Shown in pieces: positions 48,885 to 56,878 of a stretch of DNA of 64,000 nucleotides (its first letter is position 1; each line of letters opens with the position of its first letter). Both the position numbers and the translations under genes were made by a program. The notes under the pieces are model-generated. The model was given only the letters and a program-made list of their open reading frames with translations. It was not told where the DNA came from and did not search any database. Source of the stretch: Winslowiella toletana (GTDB lineage: Bacteria; Pseudomonadota; Gammaproteobacteria; Enterobacterales; Enterobacteriaceae); NCBI RefSeq assembly GCF_017875465.1, contig NZ_JAGGMQ010000001.1:2108001-2172000 (forward strand), written 5' to 3'.

Positions 48885-49398
48885 AATCAGTATGTCGGAA
48901 GATCTCTAAAAGTGAATGGACCGTTTTATCGGGATACTTACATCCACACTTCTCTGATGATATGATCTTTAGTAATTACCTCCCCTGCATTTTTAACTAA
49001 TAACAGCAACACCGCCATTTCCTTAGGTGGGACAGTAACAATCCTGTCATTGTGATACAGGACCTGATCACCACAAAGGGTAAAGTCACTGAAACGATAA
49101 TTTTCCATGTCAATTTATCCATTTATTGTTAAACAAGGCTTTCTAACAAATGTTATCAGCTGCAGCGCCATCTCAAAGACTAAGCATGACAAGCCAGGCA
49201 GATGTGCGACTATAAAAAAGATAACATAACGGGGTCAATTTAAATGTGAAATCATACGATAATTATCGATTTATAAGCGCCTTACCAGCCATCCGCTAAC
49301 ATGATATTAGCAAACAGTATAAAGAAATAACTTTATAGTAATCTAAAAACACGGCGGGGTAATATACCTGATATCACCCTGAAATATATCTATACACC

Positions 49399-49896
49399 TC
49401 AGAATATTATTTCTTTTTTGCAATGCAAATAACCTGTTTTTGCTTTATCAAAAAGAATTTTTGAGCTTTTATTAGTTTCAGAGGGCGTAATCATAGAGCA
49501 GAGTTCTTGCAGGCGTTTTTCATCCCGTAAAACAATATTAAGCTCATCCCAGAAAAGCCGTTTTTGCTGCTCACTGAGTCTGGCCAGCTGCTTACGAAGT
49601 TCCGTCTGGTGTCGTTCTTTGCTGACTAAACCCGGACTGGCCAGATAATCATACCAGGTTTTTACTCCAGCCATCGCGTAATGAATGGACGCTTTGTTAA
49701 ACTGTTGGTTTTTAATACAGTTCACCATATCTTCATAGTGCCTCTCGGCAGTCAGCGAACTCATATCCACCGCGGTTATATCCGCACATTCTGGCAATGT
49801 TATCTCTGCCGCTGCAGGCCTTTTTGTTGCTGAACATCCTGCCAGCAATAGCACCAGCAGAAAACAGCTAACAAAATACACCAGATTGCTTACCAC
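49399..49896 (-). CDS. Putative lipoprotein of the type III island, pilotin candidate
   Basis: The 165-residue product has a lipoprotein signal with lipobox LLAGC (Cys at about residue 21). The mature part is helical and carries cysteines near residues 37, 60, 134 and 158. No known family is recognised, and it does not visibly match InvH. It lies at the end of the prg-org operon and overlaps the preceding tiny gene by seven bases. A pilotin or chaperone role for the secretin is possible, but InvG itself is outside the window. AT-rich codon use matches the surrounding island. Confidence 0.6.
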   Translation of the reverse strand: MVSNLVYFVSCFLLVLLLAGCSATKRPAAAEITLPECADITAVDMSSLTAERHYEDMVNCIKNQQFNKASIHYAMAGVKTWYDYLASPGLVSKERHQTELRKQLARLSEQQKRLFWDELNIVLRDEKRLQELCSMITPSETNKSSKILFDKAKTGYLHCKKEIIF

Positions 49897-50078
49897 TCGA
49901 TTTTACTCTCTTCCGACCAACCGCCTTCTGACAGCATTATTTCCAGCCGCCAGCTGTTAATCATCCCTTTCATCATTAGCTCAATATTATTTTCATCGAC
50001 GGGACCTGTTACCGGCGTATCCTGGGCCTCAAAAAGGGATACATTACTGACCGGCGAACCGACTATATAATAATCCAT
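49890..50078 (-). CDS. Small protein downstream of orgB
   Basis: 62 residues from ATG 50078, which has a good ribosome site (AAGGAAGG). The product begins MDYYIVGSPVSNVSLFEAQD and ends SEGGWSEESKIEW. No family is recognised. Position just after orgB recalls the orgC gene of SPI-1, but OrgC is about 150 residues, so homology is not supported. It overlaps the following lipoprotein gene. Confidence 0.6.
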   Translation of the reverse strand: MDYYIVGSPVSNVSLFEAQDTPVTGPVDENNIELMMKGMINSWRLEIMLSEGGWSEESKIEW

Positions 50079-50104
50079 ATAAACCTTCCTTAAATCGATT
50101 AAAA

Positions 50105-50758
50105 TCAAAACAGTGATTGAATTTTATGCAATGAATCAGCACTTATTTTTCTGAGCCGTTCGCCGATATCTTCATTATTGTCGACCAGTCGATAAACCAG
50201 CCCCGCAGTAAATTCATCGGCATTAAACTGTAGCAACTGATCGCCTTTCTTTACCTGATAATAACTGTACTGGTGAAATACAACCCTGGGTTCATAAAGC
50301 AGATAAGCACGAAGCTTTGTACAAAGCTTCTCAGCCAGCGATTTCTGATGCTGGGGCAGTGAAATAACAACTTCAACACCACTATCGGCACCATTTTTCT
50401 TATACCAGTCAATGACTACATTCATAAACAGCGTATTATCGCGGAAGCTCTCATCCATTATGTCGAGAATTTCTTGCTGTAATATAGCCTGCAACCTCGC
50501 ATGCTCATTTTCAACCGCGTTGAAATAGTTTACGATATGCTCAATACAGTAAATTAATCCCATTTCAAAACCATCATTAAACGCCTGCTGTTTAATCTCT
50601 TCACCTTGCGACCAGGCATCATTGATGATTTTGCGTGCGCCATATTTCACCGCCTCTTCAATATTTCTTACACGTTTTTTCTTCGCCAGATAATCCCTGG
50701 TCAGCAGCGTATCTTCAATCGCATTTAATTCAAACTCTGTCAGGATATTTTCTTGCAT
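50105..50758 (-). CDS. orgB: Type III stator protein OrgB (SctL)
   Basis: OrgB regulates and tethers the InvC ATPase in the sorting platform. The 217-residue product begins MQENILTEFELNAIEDTLLT, with a helical HrpE/FliH-like body (KIINDAWSQGEEIKQQAFND, then GFEMGLIY) and the alternating C-terminal domain. The ATG overlaps the end of orgA by 29 bases. The longer frame to 50821 lies fully inside orgA and is not favoured. Confidence 0.85.
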   Translation of the reverse strand: MQENILTEFELNAIEDTLLTRDYLAKKKRVRNIEEAVKYGARKIINDAWSQGEEIKQQAFNDGFEMGLIYCIEHIVNYFNAVENEHARLQAILQQEILDIMDESFRDNTLFMNVVIDWYKKNGADSGVEVVISLPQHQKSLAEKLCTKLRAYLLYEPRVVFHQYSYYQVKKGDQLLQFNADEFTAGLVYRLVDNNEDIGERLRKISADSLHKIQSLF

Positions 50759-51284
50759 GCTGAATCGCCATTTTAAATAACAGCGGGTCAAACTCACTGC
50801 TGTCAGCGGAAGAAGAATCAATAATCTGTTGCGGAAACAGCAACGGTATACGCTTAACTATTCCTGCGGGTAGTAATATAAGCAGTGGGAAAAGCTCGGC
50901 ATAAGCCCGCTGCCATAATTGTTGTGTGCCAACGATTTCATTGCCCCAGTTGCGTGCAGGCACAATATTGATCAGCATAAAGCCGCGTGCTTTCGTGCTC
51001 AACAGCTCGTGGTCCTGAACCTCCTGCAGCGCCGTTCGATAACGCTGGCAAGCCATATACCATGCCACCTCGCGTAACCGGTACCAATTATCAATAACCA
51101 TGCGGGTTAAATTGTCTCCCCCAGCCAGGGGGATGGCGTCATCAAGTGAAAATTGTTTCACCAGTATGGCATTGATAATTCCGCGGGGTATTCCCCTGTA
51201 GCAGATATCCGGCACACCTGATCTTAAGGGGTGAATCCACAAGACAGGGTCGGTTATAATCTTGTCTGTATTGGTTAAATACAC
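50730..51284 (-). CDS. orgA: Type III sorting-platform protein OrgA (SctK)
   Basis: The 184-residue product begins MYLTNTDKIITDPVLWIHPL. It follows prgK with a nine-base gap and overlaps orgB, the fixed SPI-1 order. SctK proteins link the sorting platform pods to PrgH. Sequence similarity within this family is weak, so the assignment relies on operon position and size (OrgA is about 199 residues). Confidence 0.8.
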   Translation of the reverse strand: MYLTNTDKIITDPVLWIHPLRSGVPDICYRGIPRGIINAILVKQFSLDDAIPLAGGDNLTRMVIDNWYRLREVAWYMACQRYRTALQEVQDHELLSTKARGFMLINIVPARNWGNEIVGTQQLWQRAYAELFPLLILLPAGIVKRIPLLFPQQIIDSSSADSSEFDPLLFKMAIQHARKYPDRV

Positions 51285-51293
51285 GGCGATGCT

Positions 51294-52028
51294 CTACTTT
51301 TTCTTTTTCAGGTTATCTTTATTTATCAACCGTCGTTTATCAGCAAGAATAAAAACAGTGATAAGCAGTAGTATGGCGACTGTAACGGTAATCAGTACAC
51401 TATATTGAGAATGATATTGCTGCACTGGTGCCGGTGGTAATTGCCAGACTTCAGGTACTGGGGTCATTACCACCGAAATGTTGTCATAATCAACATTCGC
51501 AAAGCTGTTTTTAACTAACCTTGTCGCATCGAAAATTAAATTCTCCGACGCGACCTGTGCCGTATCGTAACGTAACAGCACCGCAATATGTGTCGGCCTT
51601 CCCTTTTTTTCTGCATCGATATTACTTATATCATAGCTGACATGTACCCGTGACGACACGATGCCACTAATCTGATTCAATGTTTGTTCCAGACGCTGCT
51701 CGATAGCTGAATATATCCTTGCCACTTCGGCACGTGGTGATGAAATTAGCGCATCGGCCGGGAACATCTCCGCAATCTCAATTCGCGGTTTTGATGGAAA
51801 GTTATAGATAGTGATCAGATCCACTGCAGTCGAAAAATCTTGCCTGGCGACATAAACGCTGTAGCCCGACTTGGCTACACTTACTTTACTGGCATTAATA
51901 TTATGTTTCAGCAGCAGTGCAACCACTTCGTTTGCCTGGCTTTGGTCAAGGCCATTGAGTAATGCATCCTCTTTACAGCCCGTGATAATGAATATCAAGG
52001 TTAGCAAAATATATTTTATCTTTCTCAT
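51294..52028 (-). CDS. prgK: Type III inner-ring lipoprotein PrgK (SctJ)
   Basis: PrgK forms the inner membrane ring with PrgH. The 244-residue protein has a lipobox ITGC (Cys18), the SctJ opening LLNGLDQSQANEVVALLLKH, VHVSYDISNIDAEKKGRPTH in the ring-building domain, and a C-terminal membrane helix (about 208-229) with a basic tail. It is three bases from prgJ. Confidence 0.95.
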   Translation of the reverse strand: MRKIKYILLTLIFIITGCKEDALLNGLDQSQANEVVALLLKHNINASKVSVAKSGYSVYVARQDFSTAVDLITIYNFPSKPRIEIAEMFPADALISSPRAEVARIYSAIEQRLEQTLNQISGIVSSRVHVSYDISNIDAEKKGRPTHIAVLLRYDTAQVASENLIFDATRLVKNSFANVDYDNISVVMTPVPEVWQLPPAPVQQYHSQYSVLITVTVAILLLITVFILADKRRLINKDNLKKKK

Positions 52029-52030
52029 TG

Positions 52031-52327
52031 CTAAGCACGTATCAATGTATCAACAGCAGTTACTGCCTTGCGCGTCAGGGTTGAATATAGCGATAACGTT
52101 AAGTTATATTCAGACGTTTTTAACTGATATTGATAAATAGTCTCGATATCAGTCGCATTTGCCGGATCGCTGGCGCTTTCCAGTACCGCCATCTTCTCTT
52201 TATATTCCGTACCAACATGTTGAGTATAGGCCTGGCGCAGCAACTCTTCCAGAGAGTGGTTATTAATATCATCGTTAAACGATAATGCGCCGGACTCAGT
52301 AATCATTTCTGTTGAAAATGGCAGCAT
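52031..52327 (-). CDS. prgJ: Type III inner-rod protein PrgJ (SctI)
   Basis: The 98-residue product has the SctI C-terminal helix (IYQYQLKTSEYNLTLSLYST, then LTRKAVTAVDTLIRA), which is similar to the needle protein's C-terminal helix. It would connect needle and export gate. It lies between prgI and prgK as in SPI-1. Confidence 0.92.
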   Translation of the reverse strand: MLPFSTEMITESGALSFNDDINNHSLEELLRQAYTQHVGTEYKEKMAVLESASDPANATDIETIYQYQLKTSEYNLTLSLYSTLTRKAVTAVDTLIRA

Positions 52328-52353
52328 TTTTTACCCCATCTTGTTATCACTAT

Positions 52354-52605
52354 TTATCTGAAGTTAGCAATAATGGCAGTGGCCACATCTTTGTAACTTT
52401 TCACCACACTGGATTGCGTCTGACGATAGACCTGATAGTCAGAGGAAAGGGACTGATACTTAGCCAGTAGCGTGGGATCTGATGAGTCACCCTGTAATGC
52501 CAGGAGCGCTGCCGCCAGTTCGCTATTCAACTCAACAACCCGGCTGTCAAACTTTCCTGATGTGTCCGTCAGAAAACCGGCCCATTTATTTGTGACAAAT
52601 TCCAT
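52354..52605 (-). CDS. prgI: Type III needle protein PrgI (SctF)
   Basis: The 83-residue protein forms the helical needle filament. It has the helix-turn-helix form of the family, with SSDPTLLAKYQSLSSDYQVY around the turn (SDP) and a C-terminal SSVVKSYKDVATAIIANFR. Size is standard (PrgI 80 residues). It follows prgH with a 12-base gap. Confidence 0.95.
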   Translation of the reverse strand: MEFVTNKWAGFLTDTSGKFDSRVVELNSELAAALLALQGDSSDPTLLAKYQSLSSDYQVYRQTQSSVVKSYKDVATAIIANFR

Positions 52606-52617
52606 ATAACTCTCCCT

Positions 52618-53823
52618 TTATGTTCGTGGTGGAAAATACCATTGATCGGCGGTTGTTTTGATATAGCTATCAGCACCATAGCGCCAGGACTTTCCTTTTA
52701 TGCGGTTATCCTCAAGTTTAATATCAAACTGAACATAACCGCCTTGCCATCTGGATCTGAACTCACTGATAAATATTTTCAACGCATTCAGCTCACTGTC
52801 ACTCAGCTCTCTGGCTATTGAAAATGTGACGCTATCAGCATTATTTCTGGTATTAAAATCTGGCACAATACTTAATAATTCCTGCCCGGCATTGTCAGCA
52901 ACGCTTTTATCACTGATATAACTAAACATAAAATCGTTGGCCCACTGAAAGAGTGAAATAAGTTTTTTGGCAATATGATTCAGCTCTTTCTGGTTAAGCA
53001 TTTTCGTCCGCTCCAGACTAAGAATAATTTCGGGTCTGGATGGGTCGTCAAAGCGTACGCCATGGAACTTTACCTCTGGCCAGCGGGTATTGATTTCACG
53101 AGTAATTTTATCTTCTTCTGCTCTGGCGGAAAGAACGGTGAACTGGTTAGCAATATTATTTTTAATCAGTGATTGCCAGGCCCAGACACTGCTCATCGGC
53201 TCGGGGGCCAGTACATAGACTGCAGCATCACCGCCGACAAAAGTTTTAAACTGATGCGGTTTACCTGCCAGCATTAGTGACAACTGGCTGTTCTGTCCCC
53301 TGTCCTGCTTCTGCAGCAGGTAATACCCTGCCAGCCCTGCCAGTAGTAACAACAATAGTGGAATAATGGTCTTTTTAAGCCCCGCGCCTTTTGCGGCCAG
53401 GGGCTGCGGCGCCACTGAAGCTGCAGCCGTTATCTCCTCAGGCTGTTCAGGTTGCGGCTGCTCAACACTCTCCTGCCATTCACTCCCTTCAGGCCGCAAG
53501 ATAAAACTGACACCATCAACATCAATAACCTGATGAAAATTGATCGTTTCACTGGCGCGCAGGTGATCATTGTTCATCTCCAACAGCGGCAGCAACATTG
53601 CGGAACCATAGACGATATCGAAACTGGTAGTGATATTGTCGTCCAGCACATAAATGGTGGCGGGATCCTCTGATTGCTGCTGGATAGCGGCCAGAGTAGC
53701 GCGATCGGCGACCACGAAGGAGGTCCTCTCCTCACGAATGATATACTCACATCCCGCCAAACGGGTATTTATGAAACGTATCTCGTAATGACGTTTCATA
53801 TCCTCAGCACTCATTGTCATCAT
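52618..53823 (-). CDS. prgH: Type III inner-membrane ring protein PrgH (SctD)
   Basis: PrgH forms the outer of the two inner-membrane rings. The 401-residue product has an N-terminal FHA-like cytoplasmic domain (IRFINTRLAGCEYIIREERT), a Pro/Glu/Gln linker, one membrane helix (about 159-177, IIPLLLLLLAGLAGYYLL) and three periplasmic ring-building domains. The exact start is uncertain: ATGs at codons 1, 2, 4 and 9 all have weak or close-set ribosome sites. It heads the prgHIJK-orgAB operon. Confidence 0.94.
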   Translation of the reverse strand: MMTMSAEDMKRHYEIRFINTRLAGCEYIIREERTSFVVADRATLAAIQQQSEDPATIYVLDDNITTSFDIVYGSAMLLPLLEMNNDHLRASETINFHQVIDVDGVSFILRPEGSEWQESVEQPQPEQPEEITAAASVAPQPLAAKGAGLKKTIIPLLLLLLAGLAGYYLLQKQDRGQNSQLSLMLAGKPHQFKTFVGGDAAVYVLAPEPMSSVWAWQSLIKNNIANQFTVLSARAEEDKITREINTRWPEVKFHGVRFDDPSRPEIILSLERTKMLNQKELNHIAKKLISLFQWANDFMFSYISDKSVADNAGQELLSIVPDFNTRNNADSVTFSIARELSDSELNALKIFISEFRSRWQGGYVQFDIKLEDNRIKGKSWRYGADSYIKTTADQWYFPPRT

Positions 53824-53859
53824 CCGTTGATTACAACCCGTCCTGCAAATTTAGACCCC

Positions 53860-53877
53860 AAGTTATCATGGTAACTT
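53860..53877. promoter_or_regulatory. Palindrome upstream of prgH, operator candidate
   Basis: The 18-base sequence AAGTTATCATGGTAACTT is palindromic at 16 positions (arms AAGTTA/TAACTT plus a CATG centre). It lies about 40 bases upstream of prgH, in the region where an activator of the prg operon would act. Which protein binds, if any, is unknown. Confidence 0.4.
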
Positions 53878-53912
53878 CATGAGTACTTGACAGAATACTG
53901 ATGAATTTCAAT

Positions 53913-54038
53913 CTAATTTTTCGTCGCGAATTTTGTTGCGGCGGCTGCTGGAGGAAGCCGTTTAACAGCAACTTCAGCAGCAAAACCGGCAGCGCAGTTC
54001 AGCTGCTCTGCCGTCAGATAATCAAGAAAGGGGACGCA
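53913..54038 (-). pseudogene. Possible gene remnant between iacP and prgH
   Basis: A GC-rich patch in an otherwise AT-rich gap encodes, on the minus strand, FLDYLTAEQLNCAAGFAAEV and then AVKRLPPAAA, ending at a TAG. The alanine-rich amphipathic pattern recalls the C-terminal helix of PfkB-type sugar kinases. There is no start or other domain. This is tentative; it may be random. Confidence 0.25.
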
Positions 54039-54045
54039 GGAGTGA

Positions 54046-54312
54046 TTAATGTCTGACCAGTTTATTTGCCACCAGAAGATAATAATCTGCAACCTGATTA
54101 ATACCTGTCATCTCACTTTCATGGATGCTAATAGCAAATGCAGCCTCAGTTTCGTAAACAATTTCGGTCAGAATCAGGGAGTCGATATAGAGATCGATGG
54201 CCAGCCAGCTGGAATCATCAATTGCAGCGCTATCCTGCGCACAGCAGCGCGCAATAATCTGTTTAATCCTCTCTCTCAACTCGCGTTCATCCACGCCAGC
54301 ATAAATGCTCAT
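54046..54312 (-). CDS. iacP: Acyl carrier protein IacP-like of the type III island
   Basis: The 88-residue protein resembles acyl carrier proteins and has the phosphopantetheine attachment motif YIDSLILTEIVYETEAAFAI (Ser in DSL). IacP in SPI-1 lies at the same place, after sipA/sipD, and affects secretion of translocators. It begins MSIYAGVDERELRERIKQII and sits 14 bases after sipD. No acyltransferase gene is seen nearby. Confidence 0.9.
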   Translation of the reverse strand: MSIYAGVDERELRERIKQIIARCCAQDSAAIDDSSWLAIDLYIDSLILTEIVYETEAAFAISIHESEMTGINQVADYYLLVANKLVRH

Positions 54313-54326
54313 ATGTGACCCTGTGC

Positions 54327-55505
54327 TTATAAGGAACGCAGAATTGCCATCCGGGTTTCAGTCTCTTGCTGATAAAAACGACTTAATATTTCCACCCGCT
54401 GGTTAAATACCGAACTGGCATGTGTGGTATTTTGTGTCAGCATACGTACCGCCAGCTGTAGCTGCTCCGATTGCGAGTCGAAACCGGCTTGCCAGGCGCC
54501 ATATTGCGCGGAATTAAGGTTTACACTACTGCCCGAACCTAATCTGGCCAGCGAGCCAATCATATTTACCACCGGCGATAAATCTATTTTCACCCGATAA
54601 CTGGTTGGCCCTCCCCACAGACAATCTGCGGATAACCCCATCTGCTTAATCCATCTCTCCGCCTCCTCTTTCGTGGTGTCAGGGTAAGTGCCATCAGCAT
54701 TTGCCGGGGGAAACAGCTGACTGTTCTGCTCTTTAACAAATTCATGGTACAGCGTATCAAGCTGCTCCATAAAAGCCTGGTTGCGGAAGTTAACCTCACC
54801 CTCTTTTGAGCCAGGTGACAGGAAGTTTGATAGCGATGCTTTAATCTCATTAAAGGCCTTGAAGAAGGCATCCATCTTTTCGGCCGCGGCTAAAAACACC
54901 CCCATATAGTGGATTTTCATCTGCTCTATCACTTCCCAGTGCAATTCCTCCAGATCTTTTTTCGGCTCGCCCGTGGTGAGTTCTTCATTGCTGACAGCGG
55001 TAAGGTAAAACTCCAGCACTTCCCTTTCCGCCTGCGCCGACTCTGCCGATGCTTTTGCCGCCACACGTTTCGCTGCGCTTTTCAGATCTTCCGGTTCGAC
55101 TATTTTTAGCGTTATACCTTCCTGCTGTGCTTCCTCAAGAAAGCGCTGAGCCCCCTCTTTGCTTAGCTCATCTTCTGCCACTGATTTTTCAAGCAGTACC
55201 TTTAGCTGCTTAATCTCTTTATCGGTCAACGCCTCCAGTCCCGGCACCTTTTTCTTTTTAACTAACAACTCTTCCGGAGGTATCGGCAGACAATAGCTGC
55301 TGTCGCTGGCAAGCCGTTCCGCCAATGTCAGATTAAAGTGAGTAAATTCTCTGACCAGCACGCTTTCTTTGGCAACCACAGATTTATTATTAAGGTTGCT
55401 TTGCCTGACTTCATCAGGAACTGGCTGGTTATCAACGGGTTGGGGGGGAGCAATCGGCCGGGTAAAAATCCACACCGGCGGTAATGAAAAAGGAATGAGT
55501 GGCAT
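54327..55505 (-). CDS. sipD: Type III needle-tip protein SipD/IpaD family (SctA)
   Basis: SipD caps the needle and controls translocator release. The 392-residue product has a Pro-rich N-terminus, a long charged coiled-coil insert (about 90-200, Lys/Glu-rich), and the IpaD domain with LSADCLWGGPTSYRVKIDLS and a C-terminal helix including QLQLAVRMLTQNTTHASSVF. The last part matches the conserved IpaD/SipD C-terminus. It is longer than SipD (343 residues), mostly through the charged insert. Confidence 0.88.
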   Translation of the reverse strand: MPLIPFSLPPVWIFTRPIAPPQPVDNQPVPDEVRQSNLNNKSVVAKESVLVREFTHFNLTLAERLASDSSYCLPIPPEELLVKKKKVPGLEALTDKEIKQLKVLLEKSVAEDELSKEGAQRFLEEAQQEGITLKIVEPEDLKSAAKRVAAKASAESAQAEREVLEFYLTAVSNEELTTGEPKKDLEELHWEVIEQMKIHYMGVFLAAAEKMDAFFKAFNEIKASLSNFLSPGSKEGEVNFRNQAFMEQLDTLYHEFVKEQNSQLFPPANADGTYPDTTKEEAERWIKQMGLSADCLWGGPTSYRVKIDLSPVVNMIGSLARLGSGSSVNLNSAQYGAWQAGFDSQSEQLQLAVRMLTQNTTHASSVFNQRVEILSRFYQQETETRMAILRSL

Positions 55506-55551
55506 AATTACCTCACTTCACGTTAAGTCCTGATTGTTGCGCGGTATGGGG

Positions 55552-56868
55552 TTAGCCGCGGACCATATTCGAAATAATCGTTTTCTGCGTGGCAATATTC
55601 GCCGCCATCAGATCCGCCAGCGCTCTGAGCGTCAAGTCGCGTAGCGCTTCGATTTTTCGTTTGTTTTCTTCCAGAGCGGCGGCGATATTTCCGAACTGCC
55701 CCGCTTTGAGATCTGACATTTTCGAGTTGGCCTGTTCCTTAGTGTTTCCCAATTGCCCACTCGCTTCTGCCATTCCCGACAGCTGGCGGCTTAACTGCGT
55801 CAGCAACTGCGCGATCACCAGTAGCTTATCCAGCTCTCTACGCGCCAGCTCAAGCAGATGGTTATTTTTATCCAGCCTGGCGTGGAGCTTTTCGTTATCG
55901 AGTTCCAGTTGATTGCTCTCCTGTTTCAGCTCTTTTATTCGCGCTTCACGATCGGCAGCAGAAGCAGGCAGGGCTTTTCGCTCGTCGCTCTTTTGCTGGA
56001 TAGTGGCTTCAGTAGCACGTAATTTCTCCGTCATTTCTTTCTGGCGTTTTAACAATGGGCCAGGGTCATTATCCAGTGCGCGCTGTAGCTCAAGCTGTTT
56101 ATCGATCTTTGCCCGCTGTTCAGTAAGCATATTTTTTTCGGCATTCAGACTGTTCAGCTCTTTATCCAGTTGCTTTACCTTTTTATTATAATTTTTCGGC
56201 TGTAACTCCTGCCATGTGTCCTTTTTTTTCTGAATCATTTGCTGATTGGCAGATATATCCTTTTTCAGCTGCACATTATCTTTCTCTAATGCTGATGCCT
56301 GCTTCATATATCCGGCAGTTTTTTGGAAGGTCATCATCGCGCCGTACGCGGCAACAAAACCACCGATTACCAGGCCCGATACTGCCCCGGAGAGCATCTT
56401 CTTCGAACCTTTCACCATTTCTACGGTGCTATTAACAGTTTGTGCAAACTGTCGGCTGCTGTTGTCTACCCGTTGTTTGCTCTCGATTTGTGACAGCAAC
56501 TGATATTGCTCCACCAGCATCCCCATGATGCTGACAATTTTCCCGCTCCAGCCACCTATATTAGAGAAATCAAAGTTTTGCTGCGTAACGCGATTGGCAT
56601 CTTTAGCGTGATCACGGTTTGGTATCTCCTCACACAGCAGATCATAAATAATTCCCAGCTCAACACGATTCTCTTTTCCAGGTGGAGGTAGCGCAGGAAC
56701 ATTCACCTGAATGAGGCCATTTACGTCTCGTAGGTTTTTAAGAATTACTTCTGCCGAAATAGGGTATCTTACTCTATCACTTTGCTCTTCTGCGCTGACA
56801 TTATGCTGGGAAGTTCCGCCACTTTGAATAAAGACGATATTTGTCGGATGTTTAATCGCATGGATCAT
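55552..56868 (-). CDS. sipC: Type III translocator SipC/IpaC family
   Basis: The minor translocator inserts into the host membrane with SipB. The 438-residue protein has one strong hydrophobic segment (about 160-182, AVSGLVIGGFVAAYGAMMTF) followed by a long coiled coil (about 185-345, Lys/Glu/Gln-rich) and a C-terminal end GNIAAALEENKRKIEALRDL, typical of the IpaC family. Its place between sipB and sipD supports the call. Actin-binding activity cannot be judged. Confidence 0.88.
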   Translation of the reverse strand: MIHAIKHPTNIVFIQSGGTSQHNVSAEEQSDRVRYPISAEVILKNLRDVNGLIQVNVPALPPPGKENRVELGIIYDLLCEEIPNRDHAKDANRVTQQNFDFSNIGGWSGKIVSIMGMLVEQYQLLSQIESKQRVDNSSRQFAQTVNSTVEMVKGSKKMLSGAVSGLVIGGFVAAYGAMMTFQKTAGYMKQASALEKDNVQLKKDISANQQMIQKKKDTWQELQPKNYNKKVKQLDKELNSLNAEKNMLTEQRAKIDKQLELQRALDNDPGPLLKRQKEMTEKLRATEATIQQKSDERKALPASAADREARIKELKQESNQLELDNEKLHARLDKNNHLLELARRELDKLLVIAQLLTQLSRQLSGMAEASGQLGNTKEQANSKMSDLKAGQFGNIAAALEENKRKIEALRDLTLRALADLMAANIATQKTIISNMVRG

Positions 56869-56878
56869 ATTTCTACTC

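Larger units (their letters stand above)
47736..48942 (-). mobile_element. IS3-family (IS407-like) insertion sequence, complete, 1,207 bp
   Basis: The ends match imperfectly as inverted repeats (TGTAAGCATACC and TGTAAGTATCCC, read inward). A 4-base direct duplication (TGGA on the gene strand) flanks the element at 47732-47735 and 48943-48946, which fits the 4-base duplications of the IS407 group. Two overlapping genes encode the transposase with an A-run frameshift signal. Both genes are intact, so the element looks capable of transposing. It lies inside the hilA-like gene. Confidence 0.93.
46368..49108 (-). pseudogene. hilA: HilA-like master regulator interrupted by an insertion sequence
   Basis: HilA-type proteins combine an OmpR-like winged helix with a TPR-type C-terminal region and activate SPI-1-family type III genes. 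The first part (49108 down to 48943) encodes MENYRFSDFTLCGDQVLYHN through ITKDHIIREVW. The second (47735 down to 46368) resumes KGGEVSDESLSRCIYVLRKL, then YRYINTVYGKGYLF and a helical C-terminal region. Removing the element and one TGGA copy gives an uninterrupted 509-residue protein that fits Salmonella HilA (553 residues) in layout. The insertion splits the winged helix before the recognition helix, so both halves should be inactive. The downstream part reads into the element as a 465-codon frame. Confidence 0.92.

Noticed and set aside
49399..49896. Calling the lipoprotein InvH
   Set aside because: Only the lipoprotein signal and context agree; the mature sequence does not visibly match InvH.
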